From positions 26,339,712-26,403,711 of the forward strand of contig NC_030679.2 in the NCBI RefSeq assembly GCF_000004195.4: a stretch of DNA of 64,000 nt. Reading direction: 5' to 3'. The notes under the pieces were generated by a model. The model had not been told where the DNA came from. It searched no databases and worked only from the letters and a program-made list of their open reading frames with translations. The stretch comes from Xenopus tropicalis. Its lineage: Eukaryota > Chordata > Amphibia > Anura > Pipidae. This document shows positions 1 through 12,800 of the stretch, piece by piece. Made by a program: the position numbers and the translations under genes. Each line of letters opens with the position of its first letter. The stretch's first letter is position 1.

Positions 1-1878
1 ATACAGTTTCCAAAATATATCAACTGCTCAGTTCTAACAAACTTTTTACAGAAGTAATTTCCTTTGTGGCTTGCTAACTATGAATAACAGAATATATGGA
101 TAGGACATTCATTCTACAGTAAGTATTTAGCAATGACATTTAAGCAATGATGAAGAATATATTTTCAGAATGGAAAAATTGTTGGCAACCATTGTTCTGA
201 CACAACAATAAACCATAAAAAGGCTAATAGATTTTATGACTTCCAGGAACCTATTGTAACGACATACCTTCACTCCATGCAAAGGCAAATTACAGTTCAC
301 ATCTGTGCAATAGTAAGAGATTTCATACCATTTCACACTATTATTATAATTCTGAAATAATAATATATTTGAGTTCAATGTAGGAATTCTTGAAACACTT
401 TCCCATTTATTTTATTTAAGCATCAGAAATAATTTGATGTACTTATGCTATTCCTTCATGCTATGAATGGCAGATCAGGCAGCTGTCACCTTCATCATTT
501 TGAAGGAGTGGCTAGTTTTCTGTTCAGAATTATGCAACTGAAAATTGAATATTTATAATAGGTGGATTCTATAAAAAAAAATTCATGTGGCAAAAAATTT
601 TTTCCATTCACTTACATGTGGAGTGATGGCTAGAACTGAAAACTGGCTAAAGCACTTGTCAGATCTCCCATTTACAAAGTACACTACACATGACTAGCAG
701 ATGGCTGTTCACACCGTACACTAAGCCACCAGTGTATGAAATTGGTTTGCAAACCTTTTTATTTGCCACGTTTTGGTCACAAAGCCAGTGGAAGTCGAGC
801 TCTGTACATTACAGTTATAGCTTGTGTTAAGATGGGTAAATTGCACTTAAAAGAGACTGTGGTCAAAAGTAAAAGAAGCATTTCAACAGGTTTGAAATTG
901 TGTAAACACTTATTTAGGACAATGCAGTTTTAGAACTGGGCCTATAAAGTAAGCTCTAAAAGAATGACGGGCTAGTACGTTTTCTTTTCTCATATCTCCA
1001 TCTTGCATATTCTGGAACGGTCTCTGTCTTGGCTTCTTGGCCCAAGAGTAAGTACTGTGTTGTTGGAGAATGGCAGCCAGTCAGACTAATACAAATGGAA
1101 AACCCGAGTCTGCCCATAGGCTGTACAGAGATACCATAAGTCAACACAATCATATGTACAAGGCACTATTTAGCAGCAACATTTTAAGGATCTTATGTAT
1201 GTATTTATTTTTATTAAACATATTAAATAGCAAACAAATCACTTGTTTTCCTTCTAGCCTGCAAATAAAAATACCATGAAACCATGACAACGGTTATTCC
1301 CCTAAGAACAATTCTGCAACAAGTCCTTCTTTAAGTGTACAATGGCCCAAACCTGTTTGAGAGTAATTTATATTTAACACAGGCCAAAGCTGCAAATAGG
1401 GGTATTTGGGCAAAGCCCCAGCATTGTCAAAGGCTGCCCACTGCACCCCTATGAGTCCCCCCATGCATACTGCTCCACCTCACTCCAGGGACTAAAACGC
1501 ATATAATCCGAGCCCAATTTTGATCTGCTTTTTCCAAGTGTTTTCATTCCTTAGCCATCCAAACATCTTGATGTATTTTTAGTGAATTTGTTTAGTCATT
1601 TTCTAAAATGCAAACAATGTATTGAGATTAAACTTGGCTTATGTGTATCTTTTTCCATTTCTCAACTACGAAGTTACTGCATAGGTTTAAACCTTTTAGA
1701 GAAAGAACAAATATGACATATAAACGCAGTAAAACTAGCAAAGCACTAACTATTTATAGGGATTTAACTGCCTTTTTAAAAAAAAAAAAAAAACCAGTAA
1801 AGCAAGGGGGCATAACAGGCATAACAAAATTTCTTCTCTATATATTAGTATATATTCACAGCAGTCTATGCAGGTACG

Positions 1879-1883
<5 letters not shown>

Positions 1884-1923
<40 letters not shown>
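1884..1923. repeat. (AT)n microsatellite
   Basis: About 20 uninterrupted AT units in the jade2 intron. It produces artefactual Tyr-Ile open frames on both strands. Confidence 0.95.
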
Positions 1924-1928
<5 letters not shown>

Positions 1929-3049
1929 ATTTAACTGCACTAAAACTTTATAGAAGTTCTGTATTAACAGGTTAAAAGGTGGCAAAATTCTAATTAATTG
2001 CATTTCAGTCTTTACTCTTTCACTTGTAAAATGCTCTGAAAAATGTATACTTAGCATTTTTTACCTCTTTGTTGCTTTTAAAACACATTCAGATCTGTTT
2101 TAAAATAAGCAATGGAAAATTGCTTCAGAACAATAAGGAGCATCTGTGGTTAAACCTGAATGTAGTGGTTACTTACACTATCAAAGGGGAAAATGACAGT
2201 GGTAAGAAAAGGCTAAGGAAAGATCCAGGAATTCTAGGGAAACCATAATGGCACAGTAGCAGTAGCTTGAAATATTATAAGAGCTCTAAAAGATTGAGCA
2301 TGGCAACAAACCGTGTATTTATCAAGGAAATTCCTTTTTAAGTTAATTATAATAGACACAAAATGCAAGTCTGCTTTATACAGTAAGTACTGGTAAAGAA
2401 AAAAAAAGCTGATACAAAATATTCTATTTCCTAGGCAAGGAATACAAATACTGTGCAAAACCACATGTATATGGCATTAAATAACATAAAAAATTTCCAA
2501 CCATAGGAAATATTGCATTAATGGTTCTGGTTTAAGTCAATAGAAGAATGACATTTTCCCAAAACAGCCTTAAGTTTTTCCCTTCTCACTTGTAATAAAA
2601 TCAACCAATTTATTTTCCTCCCTCTCACAAAAACTTTGCACACTGTTAAAATGTAATGTATTCATTGGCACATTCCTTAGCAGCAACAAAGAAATATCAG
2701 CACCTAATTCATAAATAATGACAATGGCTCAATGGCAGATTTCATGAAGCTCAGAGAGCATGCTCAGTAGGGTTTGGGTACGGTGCTGCTGATTTAGTGA
2801 TTAAGCAATTACTGTATCCCACTGTAAGCCAGCAATCCAACTTACTGAGCTGCTACTGAAAAACATGTTAAACAGTTACATTTAACACATACCTAAAACC
2901 AGTTTAAGAAACACAGTGAAAAGTAGAAGGCAACTGGAAAAAGTGAATATTTGTGGTGTACTACATGAAAAAGAGAATTCTGTAAAGGTAAACCATCAGG
3001 AGTAGGGGTAGGCAGGAGAGGTACCTGTTTTATGCACACCCCACTTTGC

Positions 3050-3225
3050 AGTTATTTATTTGTAAAAAATGTTTGGAATCATGTATGATTTAGTTCCACT
3101 TCTCACGTGTACACCACTTTGTATTGGTCTTTCACATGGAATTCCAATAAAATTAATTCATGTTTGTGGCTGTAATGTGAAAAAATGTGGAAAATTTCAA
3201 GGGGGCCGAATACTTTTGCAAGTCA

Positions 3226-3228
<3 letters not shown>
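3050..3228 (+). mobile_element. Tc1-like transposon, one terminal arm only
   Basis: The right edge reads GGGGGCCGAATACTTTTGCA then AGTCACTG followed by TA. This is the common terminal inverted repeat of a Tc1-like family in fish and frogs (revcomp CAGTGACTTGCAAAAGTATT). No transposase and no opposite arm are visible nearby, so this is a truncated copy. The left boundary is approximate. Confidence 0.7.

Positions 3229-3304
<76 letters not shown>
3229..3304. repeat. (TA)38 microsatellite
   Basis: About 38 TA units directly follow the CACTG end of the Tc1-like arm and end in a short CA run. Tc1 elements duplicate a TA target, so the run starts exactly at the expected target duplication. Confidence 0.97.
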
Positions 3305-3311
<7 letters not shown>

Positions 3312-3691
3312 TCATATATACATATACATTTACAAGCCTATAACTGAGACTCAGAGTGTTGTTCTGTTTATTTGCTATGGTTTTTTAATTATTTAGTATT
3401 CTTTTCGGCAGCTTTCCGGAGCTATTTAGTTTCTAGGGTCCAAGGCAACATTGCAGTGGTTTGAATGAAAGGACAGAATGTGGATAAAATAGATAATAGG
3501 TAATAGGAACAATACAATTGTAGCCTCAGGTTTTTTTTGCCGCTGGGAACAGTGGCCACCCCTACCTCCCCACACACTCAAAAACTAGAAAAAGACTGAA
3601 GTGGAAGGCAAGAATTTCTTAACAAAAAAAAAAGTAAACTACCACTTTAAAAGAAATAATTGCTTTACTTTTGTACAAATTTCTTAATTAC

Positions 3692-3808
3692 CTGAATGCA
3701 TGTTCCCGTGCACTCTCTGCACAGACTGCAAGATAATGCCCATCTGCTTGGTGGGATGTGTGAAATCTTAGTAATAGGCTCCATTTTTTCTGGACATCCA
3801 ATACTGAC
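3692..3808 (-). CDS. jade2: jade2 coding exon 7 (start of extended PHD2)
   Basis: 117 nt, phase 0 at both ends, residues 283-321. It encodes [20 protein letters not shown], then [19 protein letters not shown]. Cys309, Cys312 and Cys319 are candidate ligands of the second PHD of the extended finger. The acceptor is TTTTTTGCAG and the donor GTAATT. The expected next exon (CS..SC.TAFHVTCAFDHGLEM type) is not found between 1 and 3691, so it lies beyond the left edge. Confidence 0.96.
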
Positions 3809-6800
3809 CTGCAAAAAACATTAATTAGCAAACCTACAAATTAGTCTGACACATTGAACAAATTAAAACAAAAATGAAAAACGCAGAATAGATTATACTG
3901 TGACAAGATCCTGCCAGATGGTGTATACAAAGAGAGGAAGCAAAATCACATAATGCTGCCCCAAAATTTGACAATGTTTATTTTTATACACTTTGCGTAT
4001 GCAGGTACCACTACACTTTCAAATGAGTTGGTAACAAATGGTTGATGTTAAAGGACAATGCAAGCTAACATCCCTGTGGGGTGCCATCTCAGTAATTCCA
4101 ATTAGAATTAGGAACCCTGGCTGGTGTTCTTCGAAAAGAAGAGGAAGAGGGTTCATCTTGCAGAGTGGGCTGAAGCCATTTGATTTCTTCTTCCCAAGTA
4201 TCTCTGCTCCGATTGAAGGTATGAGCAAGCAGTTATCAAAAATTCTGCACCTTGTTTGCTCTCATCTGGGGTGACACTGGCTCATTGGAAAGACACCCTA
4301 AATCAGTGATCCCCAACCAGCAGTTCATAAGCAACATGTTGCTCCCCAACCCCTTGGCTGTTGCTCCCAGTAGCCTCAAAGCAGGTGCTTATTTTTGAAT
4401 TCCTGGCATTTAGTCAAGTTTTGGTTGCATAAAACACAGTTGTACTGCCAAACAGAGCATCATGTAGGCTGCCAGTCACTACAGGAGCAACCAAATAGCC
4501 AATCAAAGCCCTTATTTGGCACCCTCATGAACATTTTGCATGCTTGTGTTGCTCCCCAACTTTTTACATTTGAGTGTGGCTCATGGGTAAAAAAGGTTGG
4601 GGATCCCTGCCCTAAATGATGGTGGTGCACTCTGCAGAAAGGACCCTGGGACAGTGCATTCTTAATGAAGAAGAGCAACTGCCCAGGGTCCCAGATTAAC
4701 AATTATAAACACACTAATTAGCATTTACTATTAGAAGACTATTTTCTCAATTAATTGTACACGTTAAGGGTGACTTTTTTTTTTTTTCTTTGCTGATGTA
4801 GCGGTCGGTAAATTTACACTTCAATTTAATTCTGAAGTCATATTATACAATGTCCGATATGCATTTCATTCTGTTCCTGTACATAAAGTCATATGACTAG
4901 ATCTGAATAGGTGATTATTCAAATAATGTCAAAGCTAACATTCTCAGTAAAGGCAAGTGGAGTCCTCTAAGGGGTCCCACATTTGCTTAGTTATGGAGAA
5001 GCTTTATTTTCTGTTAATTATTGTTCATAGTTGGAAACAGAACATTAAGGAGGTGGCAGAGAATGGGTTGCTCCAAGTGAATCTCCTTGTCTACTACCCT
5101 ATATTCATACCCTTTGGGGCAGACATGAGGCCATCTTGAAAAGGTGTTAATAAAGAATGTGATTCTAACATATGATTATTAAGAGTGGCCTTAATATAAT
5201 TATTTTCAGTTATACTAAATCAAAAATTTTATAATCAAGCTAATATAATGTTGCTTGGGTTTGTGCAAGATGGTCATTAGACACGCCTCTGGGAGTAATC
5301 AAACCATAACAAAATACTGTATTTCAGGTATCCAGGAATTGAGAGGGACAATCTGACTGTTCCCTTCGTACTCCTTTGATTGCTGCCCTGGTATAATTCC
5401 CAAATACGTCTGTAATTTAAGACATAAAATACGCTTGTGTTAGCAATAGTGCTGATGTTTTAAAGCAAATGCACATGCAGTTTATTCCTGCAGTAGGGGG
5501 CCTGTCCCTAGGAGAGCGATTCTCAGGTTTCAGTGAACTAAAATGAATCTAAGGTAATCTTAGGTAATTAAGGTAGAAACATAAGTAAGAGATCCTGTAC
5601 ACTTGCCCAATATTGAAGACATTAACACACTTTGCTCATACAGCTTCTAAAAATGCCCTCCTCTTTAATGAAACAGGGACTGTTTGTCAATATAGTCATT
5701 GAAGGGGAGGGCATTTTACACACAAATTGTCTTACTGGTTGAATGCATTAATGTCTCACTGTTCCTAATATATTTATAATAGGTGAGTGCATCTGTTGTA
5801 AGGATACTGTCAGGCATGTATTATATCTCAGCGCCACCATCAGCCAATCAGAATGGTATCCAGGTGCAAAATGATTACATTCTAGGCAGGTGCATCTGCA
5901 ACCTAACTGTAGTTCCAACCATGGGGCACAATTCACATATTTTCTCTGGTATGAATTTGATTCAGTGGGGCTTATTTATAAACACTGGGCAAATTTGCAC
6001 CTGGGCAGTAAGCCATACCAACCTTTTTGCTTTTTATAGGCAGCTACAGGTTGAACAATGAAAGCAAACATTTGACTGGTTGCCATGGGTTACTGCCCGG
6101 GTGCAGATTTGCCTAGTGTGTATAAATGAGTCCCATTTATGTGTAACTAGCCATGTAAGGTTTCTGTAACACACAATGTCTATTTTTTAATGGGCATAGG
6201 GAGGAGCTGTATGACAAAAAAAATCTGTTGCATTGGTTAAACTCTAGTTGGGACTGGTCTGCTTGACAATATTGATACTGAAGGATGGAATTGAACCTAA
6301 AGAAAGGAATGTAACAGTAGGTGTCTTATGGCTTAGGATTCTTGGCAAATATGTACAGAGTAGTACCTTTGTATTCCAAACATGATCTATAGGCTGCTTA
6401 TACTAAAATGAATGTAGGCGTTTGAGATCAAAGTTACAGTGTAGGCGGTGCATTAGACACGAATGTGAATAAAGACAAAGTAACTGCTAGCACGTCACAA
6501 AACCAGCGAAAACGCTAAGCCTGCTGTGTAATTTCAGTTATCAGTTCATCCACATGCCTGAAATGCAATTTGATAATGGGGAATTACAAAGACAAAAATC
6601 AGAGCAGAGCCAAGGTGCTTTTGCACCCAAGGCAAGGATGCTAACGTGTGCCCCCCAACTGAGTCTCGCACAATGAGCTGTCATTAAACAAGACCAATAC
6701 ACATGCCTAAATGAATAATATCCCAAAACGTTAAGTCAAATGAAATAATGTAACATACACTTCATATTACAATTACAGCAGGGACTTAAGTTTATACTGT

Positions 6801-9800
6801 GTATACTGTGGAAAGCACTGCTAATAGGAGACTACTCGCCCTCTCTGCCAGAAGAATTTCACACTTCATTTGCGTTTACTGCCAGACAGTTTTTTTTTTA
6901 AGATTTTGAGCTCTTTCACTTTATAGGCATTTCCTGGGGGAGACTTTTAATATTTTTTTTCATTGCTTTGATTGGTTTTATTGGTTTTTGTGATTTTAGT
7001 GCATTGTTCTTGATTAGTTGTTTTTGCCTCTGTGTGCAATGTTTTGTGTGCAATGTTTTTATTATGGAGTCTCTACATGCTGCATATTTTTGCAATGCAC
7101 ACTGTGTATCAAATGGTTCAGATGAGGCCTGGCATTCATATTTAGGATGTATTATATTATACAGGTAATGGAACCCTTATCCGAAAACCCATTATCCAAA
7201 ACGTACAATTATGGAAAGTGCATCTCCCATAGACTTCATTTTAATCAAATCATTCACATTTTTAAAAAGATCCATTATCCGGAAAACCTCAGGTCCGGAG
7301 CATTCTGGATAACAGGTCCCATACCTGCACCTTGTACTCCATCCCAACAAAGATATAATTAATCCCACAATAAATGTTTTGCAGTAAACCTACTGAAGCT
7401 TTTTCCCTATTTTTTGGATTTCTATAATTAATCCTTATTTGAGTCAAAACCATCCTATTGGGTTTAATTACTGTTTAAATATATTTTTTTTTTAGTAGAC
7501 TTAAGGTAGAAGATCCAAATTATAGTAAGACCTCTTACATGGAAAACCCCAGATCCCGAGCATTCTGGATAATGGGTCCCATACCTGTATACAGATTTGC
7601 ACTTCACTGGCTTACTGCACAAAAATGCAGACATTTTTAAAACCTTAAGCTGGTCATACACTTAAAGAGGACATGAAACAAGATATTACCCCAATATATC
7701 CACCTTGGGCAAAATGATTGAATTACTTTGTCAGGATGCAGGTGTCGGGGTGAGGACCACATCAATGAGCCGAGGTGCTCCTCTCTCCAACAGGATTATA
7801 AAGCCTGACCAAATTATATCTTTCATATTTTTCGGCAGATATTTGTCAGGAAGGCCTGTCAAAGGGCCTTATACCATTAGTTTGTTATCAGCTTTTACCA
7901 GCCCTTGAATGGCCACATTTACGGTAAACTAAAAATGCCCCTGAAGAGAATGATCAAAAACTGTCTGGCAAATAAAATGTAAAACCTGGCTGGCATTTGG
8001 AGGATTACGCAATAAACAAACACAAACTGCTTTCAGATTTTAAATGATTACTCAGAGTCAATTTATTTTTACAACAGTTGTACACAGTGACACTGAACCC
8101 AAGAGAGGAACAAAGGAGACCCATTCTGGTACTGGTCCATCTTACCAGGTGGAAATTGCTTCACTTATTCGATTTACATTATATGAATCATTGCAGTGCA
8201 TCAGTGCATCTAGTTCCAGTTTTTCATGCAATCCTATAACCTTATCCTGTGGACATTTTATGCCCAATTTAAAATTGTAATAAGCCACAACTGGTTTAAC
8301 AGAGAGTATTTTCAGGCCTTATAGAATTTGTAATAAATTGATCTATTGATCTTTTCACGCATGAATCCCAGTATCTTCCATTTTTAAACACGAAGACTAG
8401 AAACTTACTTCAGGTATCCATAAGGCACAGCTGACATGAACCCACTTTGTCCCACTCCTTGTAGGCTTCAAAGCACCCCCTCTTTTTGGGCAAAGCAAAC
8501 ATTTTGCCTGCACTCCAAGGGCACAAGACCGGCACAGCCAACTTCCTGTTGGAACATTCAGGATTCCATAACAAGCCTACAAAAAATAAAAAGATGAGCT
8601 AAAAATAAGAACATATGTTATTATATTGCATTTTAATTAGAATACATTGGGGTATTATGAATATTACATGTCACCTATTTGCTATGCACATTTTTACCAA
8701 AATAAAGAAAACATGTTATTATTAATAAAATTAAGGGATTAAAGAACATGAGATGGTGTAAGGAATTCACTTATAAACCAGGCTAAATAAAAGAAATTAA
8801 ATACTGGTAAGGTTAATTTTTTTTTATCTATTTATGCAGCCTTACGGAATATTTTGAGATAATTACCATGTTAGTGTAATGTGTGGTGACCAGATGTCTA
8901 GAAAACCCAGCTGGAACGGCTGCATTGGTTGCAATTAAATGTAAATGCAATCACTGCAGCCCTGCAACAAGCATTTGCTTAGACGTGCCCCTGAATTTTC
9001 AAGTGATCTGGTAACCCTAGTGCAATGCAACTTAATTTGAATCATATTTGTATCAATTTGCTGCTGAAACAGAAATTACAATAGCAATAGGAATCATAAC
9101 TGTGTTTCATTTTAGATCTGGGAATAAGAAGGCATAAAATACCCACCATTTATAAACATCAAAAGCTGTACATGCATTTAATTTCTAATTGAAAACAGAG
9201 GAACTACTGTGGCTATGTATTCATTCCCAGAACAAATACATGCAACTCAAAAACATTTAAACAGTAAAAACCAACATCAGCATGAAGCTATGATAGTTTA
9301 TTTAACAGGTACAGTACTGTTTTATTATCAATAACAATTCCTTTGCTGGACAAGGAGAGTAACTGAGGGGCTGCCTATATGTCAGGCACAGTGATTATGT
9401 ATGCTAATGCTGGATCCCAGGCTGGTTTCCTCTTTGCTGAAAAATTCACCAATGCATTCCTGAAATATACTCCACTGTGCATGGTCCTAGACAATTACAA
9501 TGAGCAAGAGCATTTAGGACAGTGATCCCCAACCAGTGGCCCGGCAGCAACATGTTGCTCACCACCCCCTTTGATCTTGATATGAAGTAGGTGCCCATTT
9601 TTACATTTCTGGCTTGGAGGCAAGTTGTGGAAGCACAGCTATACTGTTTTACTCCAAGCAGAGCCTCCTGCAGGCTAGCAGTCCACATGGAGCTACCAAA
9701 TAGCCATCTACAGTCCTTATTTTACATCCCCAAGGAACTTTTTTTGATGCTTGTGTGGCTCACCATCACTTTTTACATCTGAGTGTGGCTTATGAGAAAA

Positions 9801-12800
9801 AAAAAGTTGGAGATCCTGATTTAGGGTATAAATAGCTTGTTAGTTGTAATTTCCAATTTGTCAAACTTCTCTGCAAAGCTTTGCACAACTTACTATCATC
9901 AGAAAAAGAAAGGCAGCGCACTTACAATGCCCACCTCTAGGTCATTTATGAACAAATTAAAATCAAAGCACCAAGTACTTCACTTTTATTAAAAGTAGAT
10001 CATCCACTGCAACACCAATGCCTCCTCATGCTTGTGCATGACTAAATGGGAGACACGATTTGGAAGAAGAAAGGTAATTATGTTAGATGGTGCAATATTT
10101 GGCCCTTTTGTCAACACTTAGAATCATCACAAGCAATAATGTTTAGAAAGACTCTTTGTTATTGGAGTCCATAGGATAAGAAATGCCACGGTCAACCCAG
10201 GGAAGGAGTTTAGTATAAATCTAAAAATTTTTTCCAGGTATACATGGAATTTCTTTCAGAGGCTTACAATAACGTCTCACACATGTAAAGGAAAGAAAAA
10301 CAGCACATCATCCAGACATCTGGGCATAACAGAGCAAAAAGGGAATTTCCAGATACTTATAATGCCCACCTCTGGCTGGTGTTAAAGAGGCGTTTTTCAC
10401 TTATATGCCTCTGATTTAAATTGTGATTGTAGGTCCCTTTATTAACATTGAAGAAAACCTTTGCCTCATTCTGCTGTCAATAGGCAATGTCCCTTCCATG
10501 TAATCCTTTTGCCAAGGTCTCCAGTACAGGTATAGGACCTGTTATCCAGAATGCTCGGGACCAAGGGTATTCCGGATAAGGGGTCTTTCAGTAGTTTGGA
10601 TCTTCATACCTTAAGTCTACTAAGAAATCAATAAAACATTAATTAAACCCAATAGGGTTATTTTACATCCAGTAAGGATTAATTATATCTTAGTTGGGAT
10701 CAAATACAAAGCCCTGTTTTATTTTCACAGAGAAAAAGGAAATCAGTTTTAAAAATCTGATTTATTTGAATTATTTGATTTAAATGGGGTCTATGGGAGA
10801 CAGGCTTTCCATAATTCGGAGCTTTCTGGATATCGGGTTTCCGGATAAGGGATCCCATACCTGTACTAGTGGAATGGTGTTGCTTGATCATCACAATAGT
10901 GCCAGAAGCCTGGACACTAGGGTTGCATAAAAGTGTTGTTGTGGCACTTAGTGCCACACTAATGGACAATGTGATAACAACTTCCAGAGCCCTAACTGAA
11001 GCTCTTTAAAACCAAGAATGAAACTTTGCTGTGTATTGGATTGTTTTTAGTCAAACATACTGAGCCAGGTTGGTTGAAATTGACAAAAATGGGCTATCCA
11101 TCTAGTAACAGGATGGGAGAATGGGAAAAACAAATTGTGGCAAACACCATCCTGTGTATAACAAAAAAAAAAAAAAAAAAAAGTAGTAATTGTTGTACAT
11201 GAGGCAATGACCATTAAATTTTACTGCATTGTTTTCTATAGCTCTGCAGGATGTCTTACTTGGGTACCAGCATGAAACAGAAATTAGTAGGAATGTGCAG
11301 ACTGGACATCAGATTAACTGTTTTTTTTTAGCAGTTCTAGTACACTGCAAAAAACTTTGGAAAGGAGATGCTATATTAAATTGCATTAGCTGAAAACTGC
11401 TGGTCTCCAAATAATAAATAATTTACCAATGCATTTTATGTTACCATTCATATTTAATAGGCAAGGCCATTTCACCTCATTTTCAATTTTTTTTGCATGA
11501 TTTATTTTGTTTATTTATATAATCACGGTGGGTTGCTGGTTTCACAATCTAGGAAGCTAACACCTGCCACTGCTTTTCAAACATTAATCCCCTTAATGGT
11601 ATAAGTCTAAGAGGACTGTCTGGTTTCCACTTTGTTATGCTAGATACCATACCATTATGACATACGTGTACAAAAGTTATTGGCGGCAGCCAGTCAGTTT
11701 CTACTTAATAATTAAATAATGCACATAAGCTTAAGCAGCAATATCCAACAAGCTGCCACGGGATTGCATGTATCCCCCTTACACACAGATGCATCCCCCA
11801 TGACAGGGGCCCAATCAAGAAGTCTGAAAAACCTAAATCTCAGCCAGTTTTATGAAGTTCTCAGAATGAGAGCATAAACATAATATAAAATAATTCATAC
11901 TGGCACCTCTGATTAAAACTTACAGCGATGCTTTATTCAGCAATTCCCTACACAATCTGCTGTGCCACGTGCACATTATATGCTTTCTAAAATAAACTGC
12001 ACAAAATCTGGCTATTCCTTCATTAAAATAAATTGTAGTGCCTTATATAATATTTTATATTGTGATGCATCTCTTTTGAGTAGACAGAGCCAAATTTGAG
12101 GTCCTTGTAATAATGTCTGTTTCCTATCATCAAGCTACAGAATAATAAGAAGTGCCATTAAATGACATGTATATCGAGGTCTGCATTGGCTCTGGAACCA
12201 AATTACTAGGCTTAACAACATTTTAATCTAAAAGAGTTACAGAAAGAGAAAATAAATGTTTAAGCAAATTTTATTTTAATATTCCATACCCTAAAATAAT
12301 ATACTATGGTTGGGTGCCATTGATTGTACAGCTCTAAGCTGGGGGACAGAGGAGGCTTTATCTTGAATAATGATATATTGATATGATATATAATGGAAAA
12401 ACTATAGCTAGTTGGCTATAGTGGTTCTATCTAGCGGAGAGAGGAAAATGCATTGTGCTGATGGGTGCTATACTTCTCCTATCATACTGTATGATGGAAT
12501 GCAAAGTTGCAGTGTTCTTCCTTAGGTATTATCAAATATAAAGATAACATGATCAGAGCAGTAATTAAAAGATTTGTAAAGTTCATTTTATTGTTAGGTG
12601 ACAAATGTTTTAGCTTTATAAACGCTTTGCATGCAAAAAATCTTAATGCATCATTTAATTAATCCATGCATTGTTATCAAATGGACCTTTGAGGCCTGGG
12701 GACCTAAAGAGGTTAAAAAGAAAAATAGAAGAAACTGGGATGAATACAATTGGTCTACATTACGCTGGTAATTGGTCAGTTACATGTGTATTTTGTCTTC

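Larger units (their letters stand above)
1..3691 (-). other. jade2: jade2 intron following exon 7 (left edge of window)
   Basis: AT-rich intronic DNA, scanned for the next JADE2 exon without success. It contains an AT dinucleotide run near 1884, a Tc1-type terminal fragment and a TA run near 3050-3304. A short GC-richer patch at 1375-1500 has no recognisable feature. I see nothing else. Confidence 0.8.
3809..8408 (-). other. jade2: jade2 intron 6 (between exons 6 and 7)
   Basis: 4.6 kb. It holds a hAT MITE (4304-4609), a small inverted-repeat element (5967-6134), the ATACCTGTA palindromic repeat (7160-7590) and a weak AAGCTGG-type MITE (about 7647-7919). The stretches 4620-5960 and 6140-7150 show no feature I can name. 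Confidence 0.85.

Noticed and set aside
241..300. Possible next jade2 exon (minus-strand frame containing LPLHGVK before a GTATGT)
   Set aside because: The peptide does not match the expected CS..SC.TAFHVTCAFDHGLEM segment and no suitable acceptor phase is present.
3069..3396. Tyr-Ile repeat open frames, also near 1641-2057
   Set aside because: Translations of TA/AT microsatellites.
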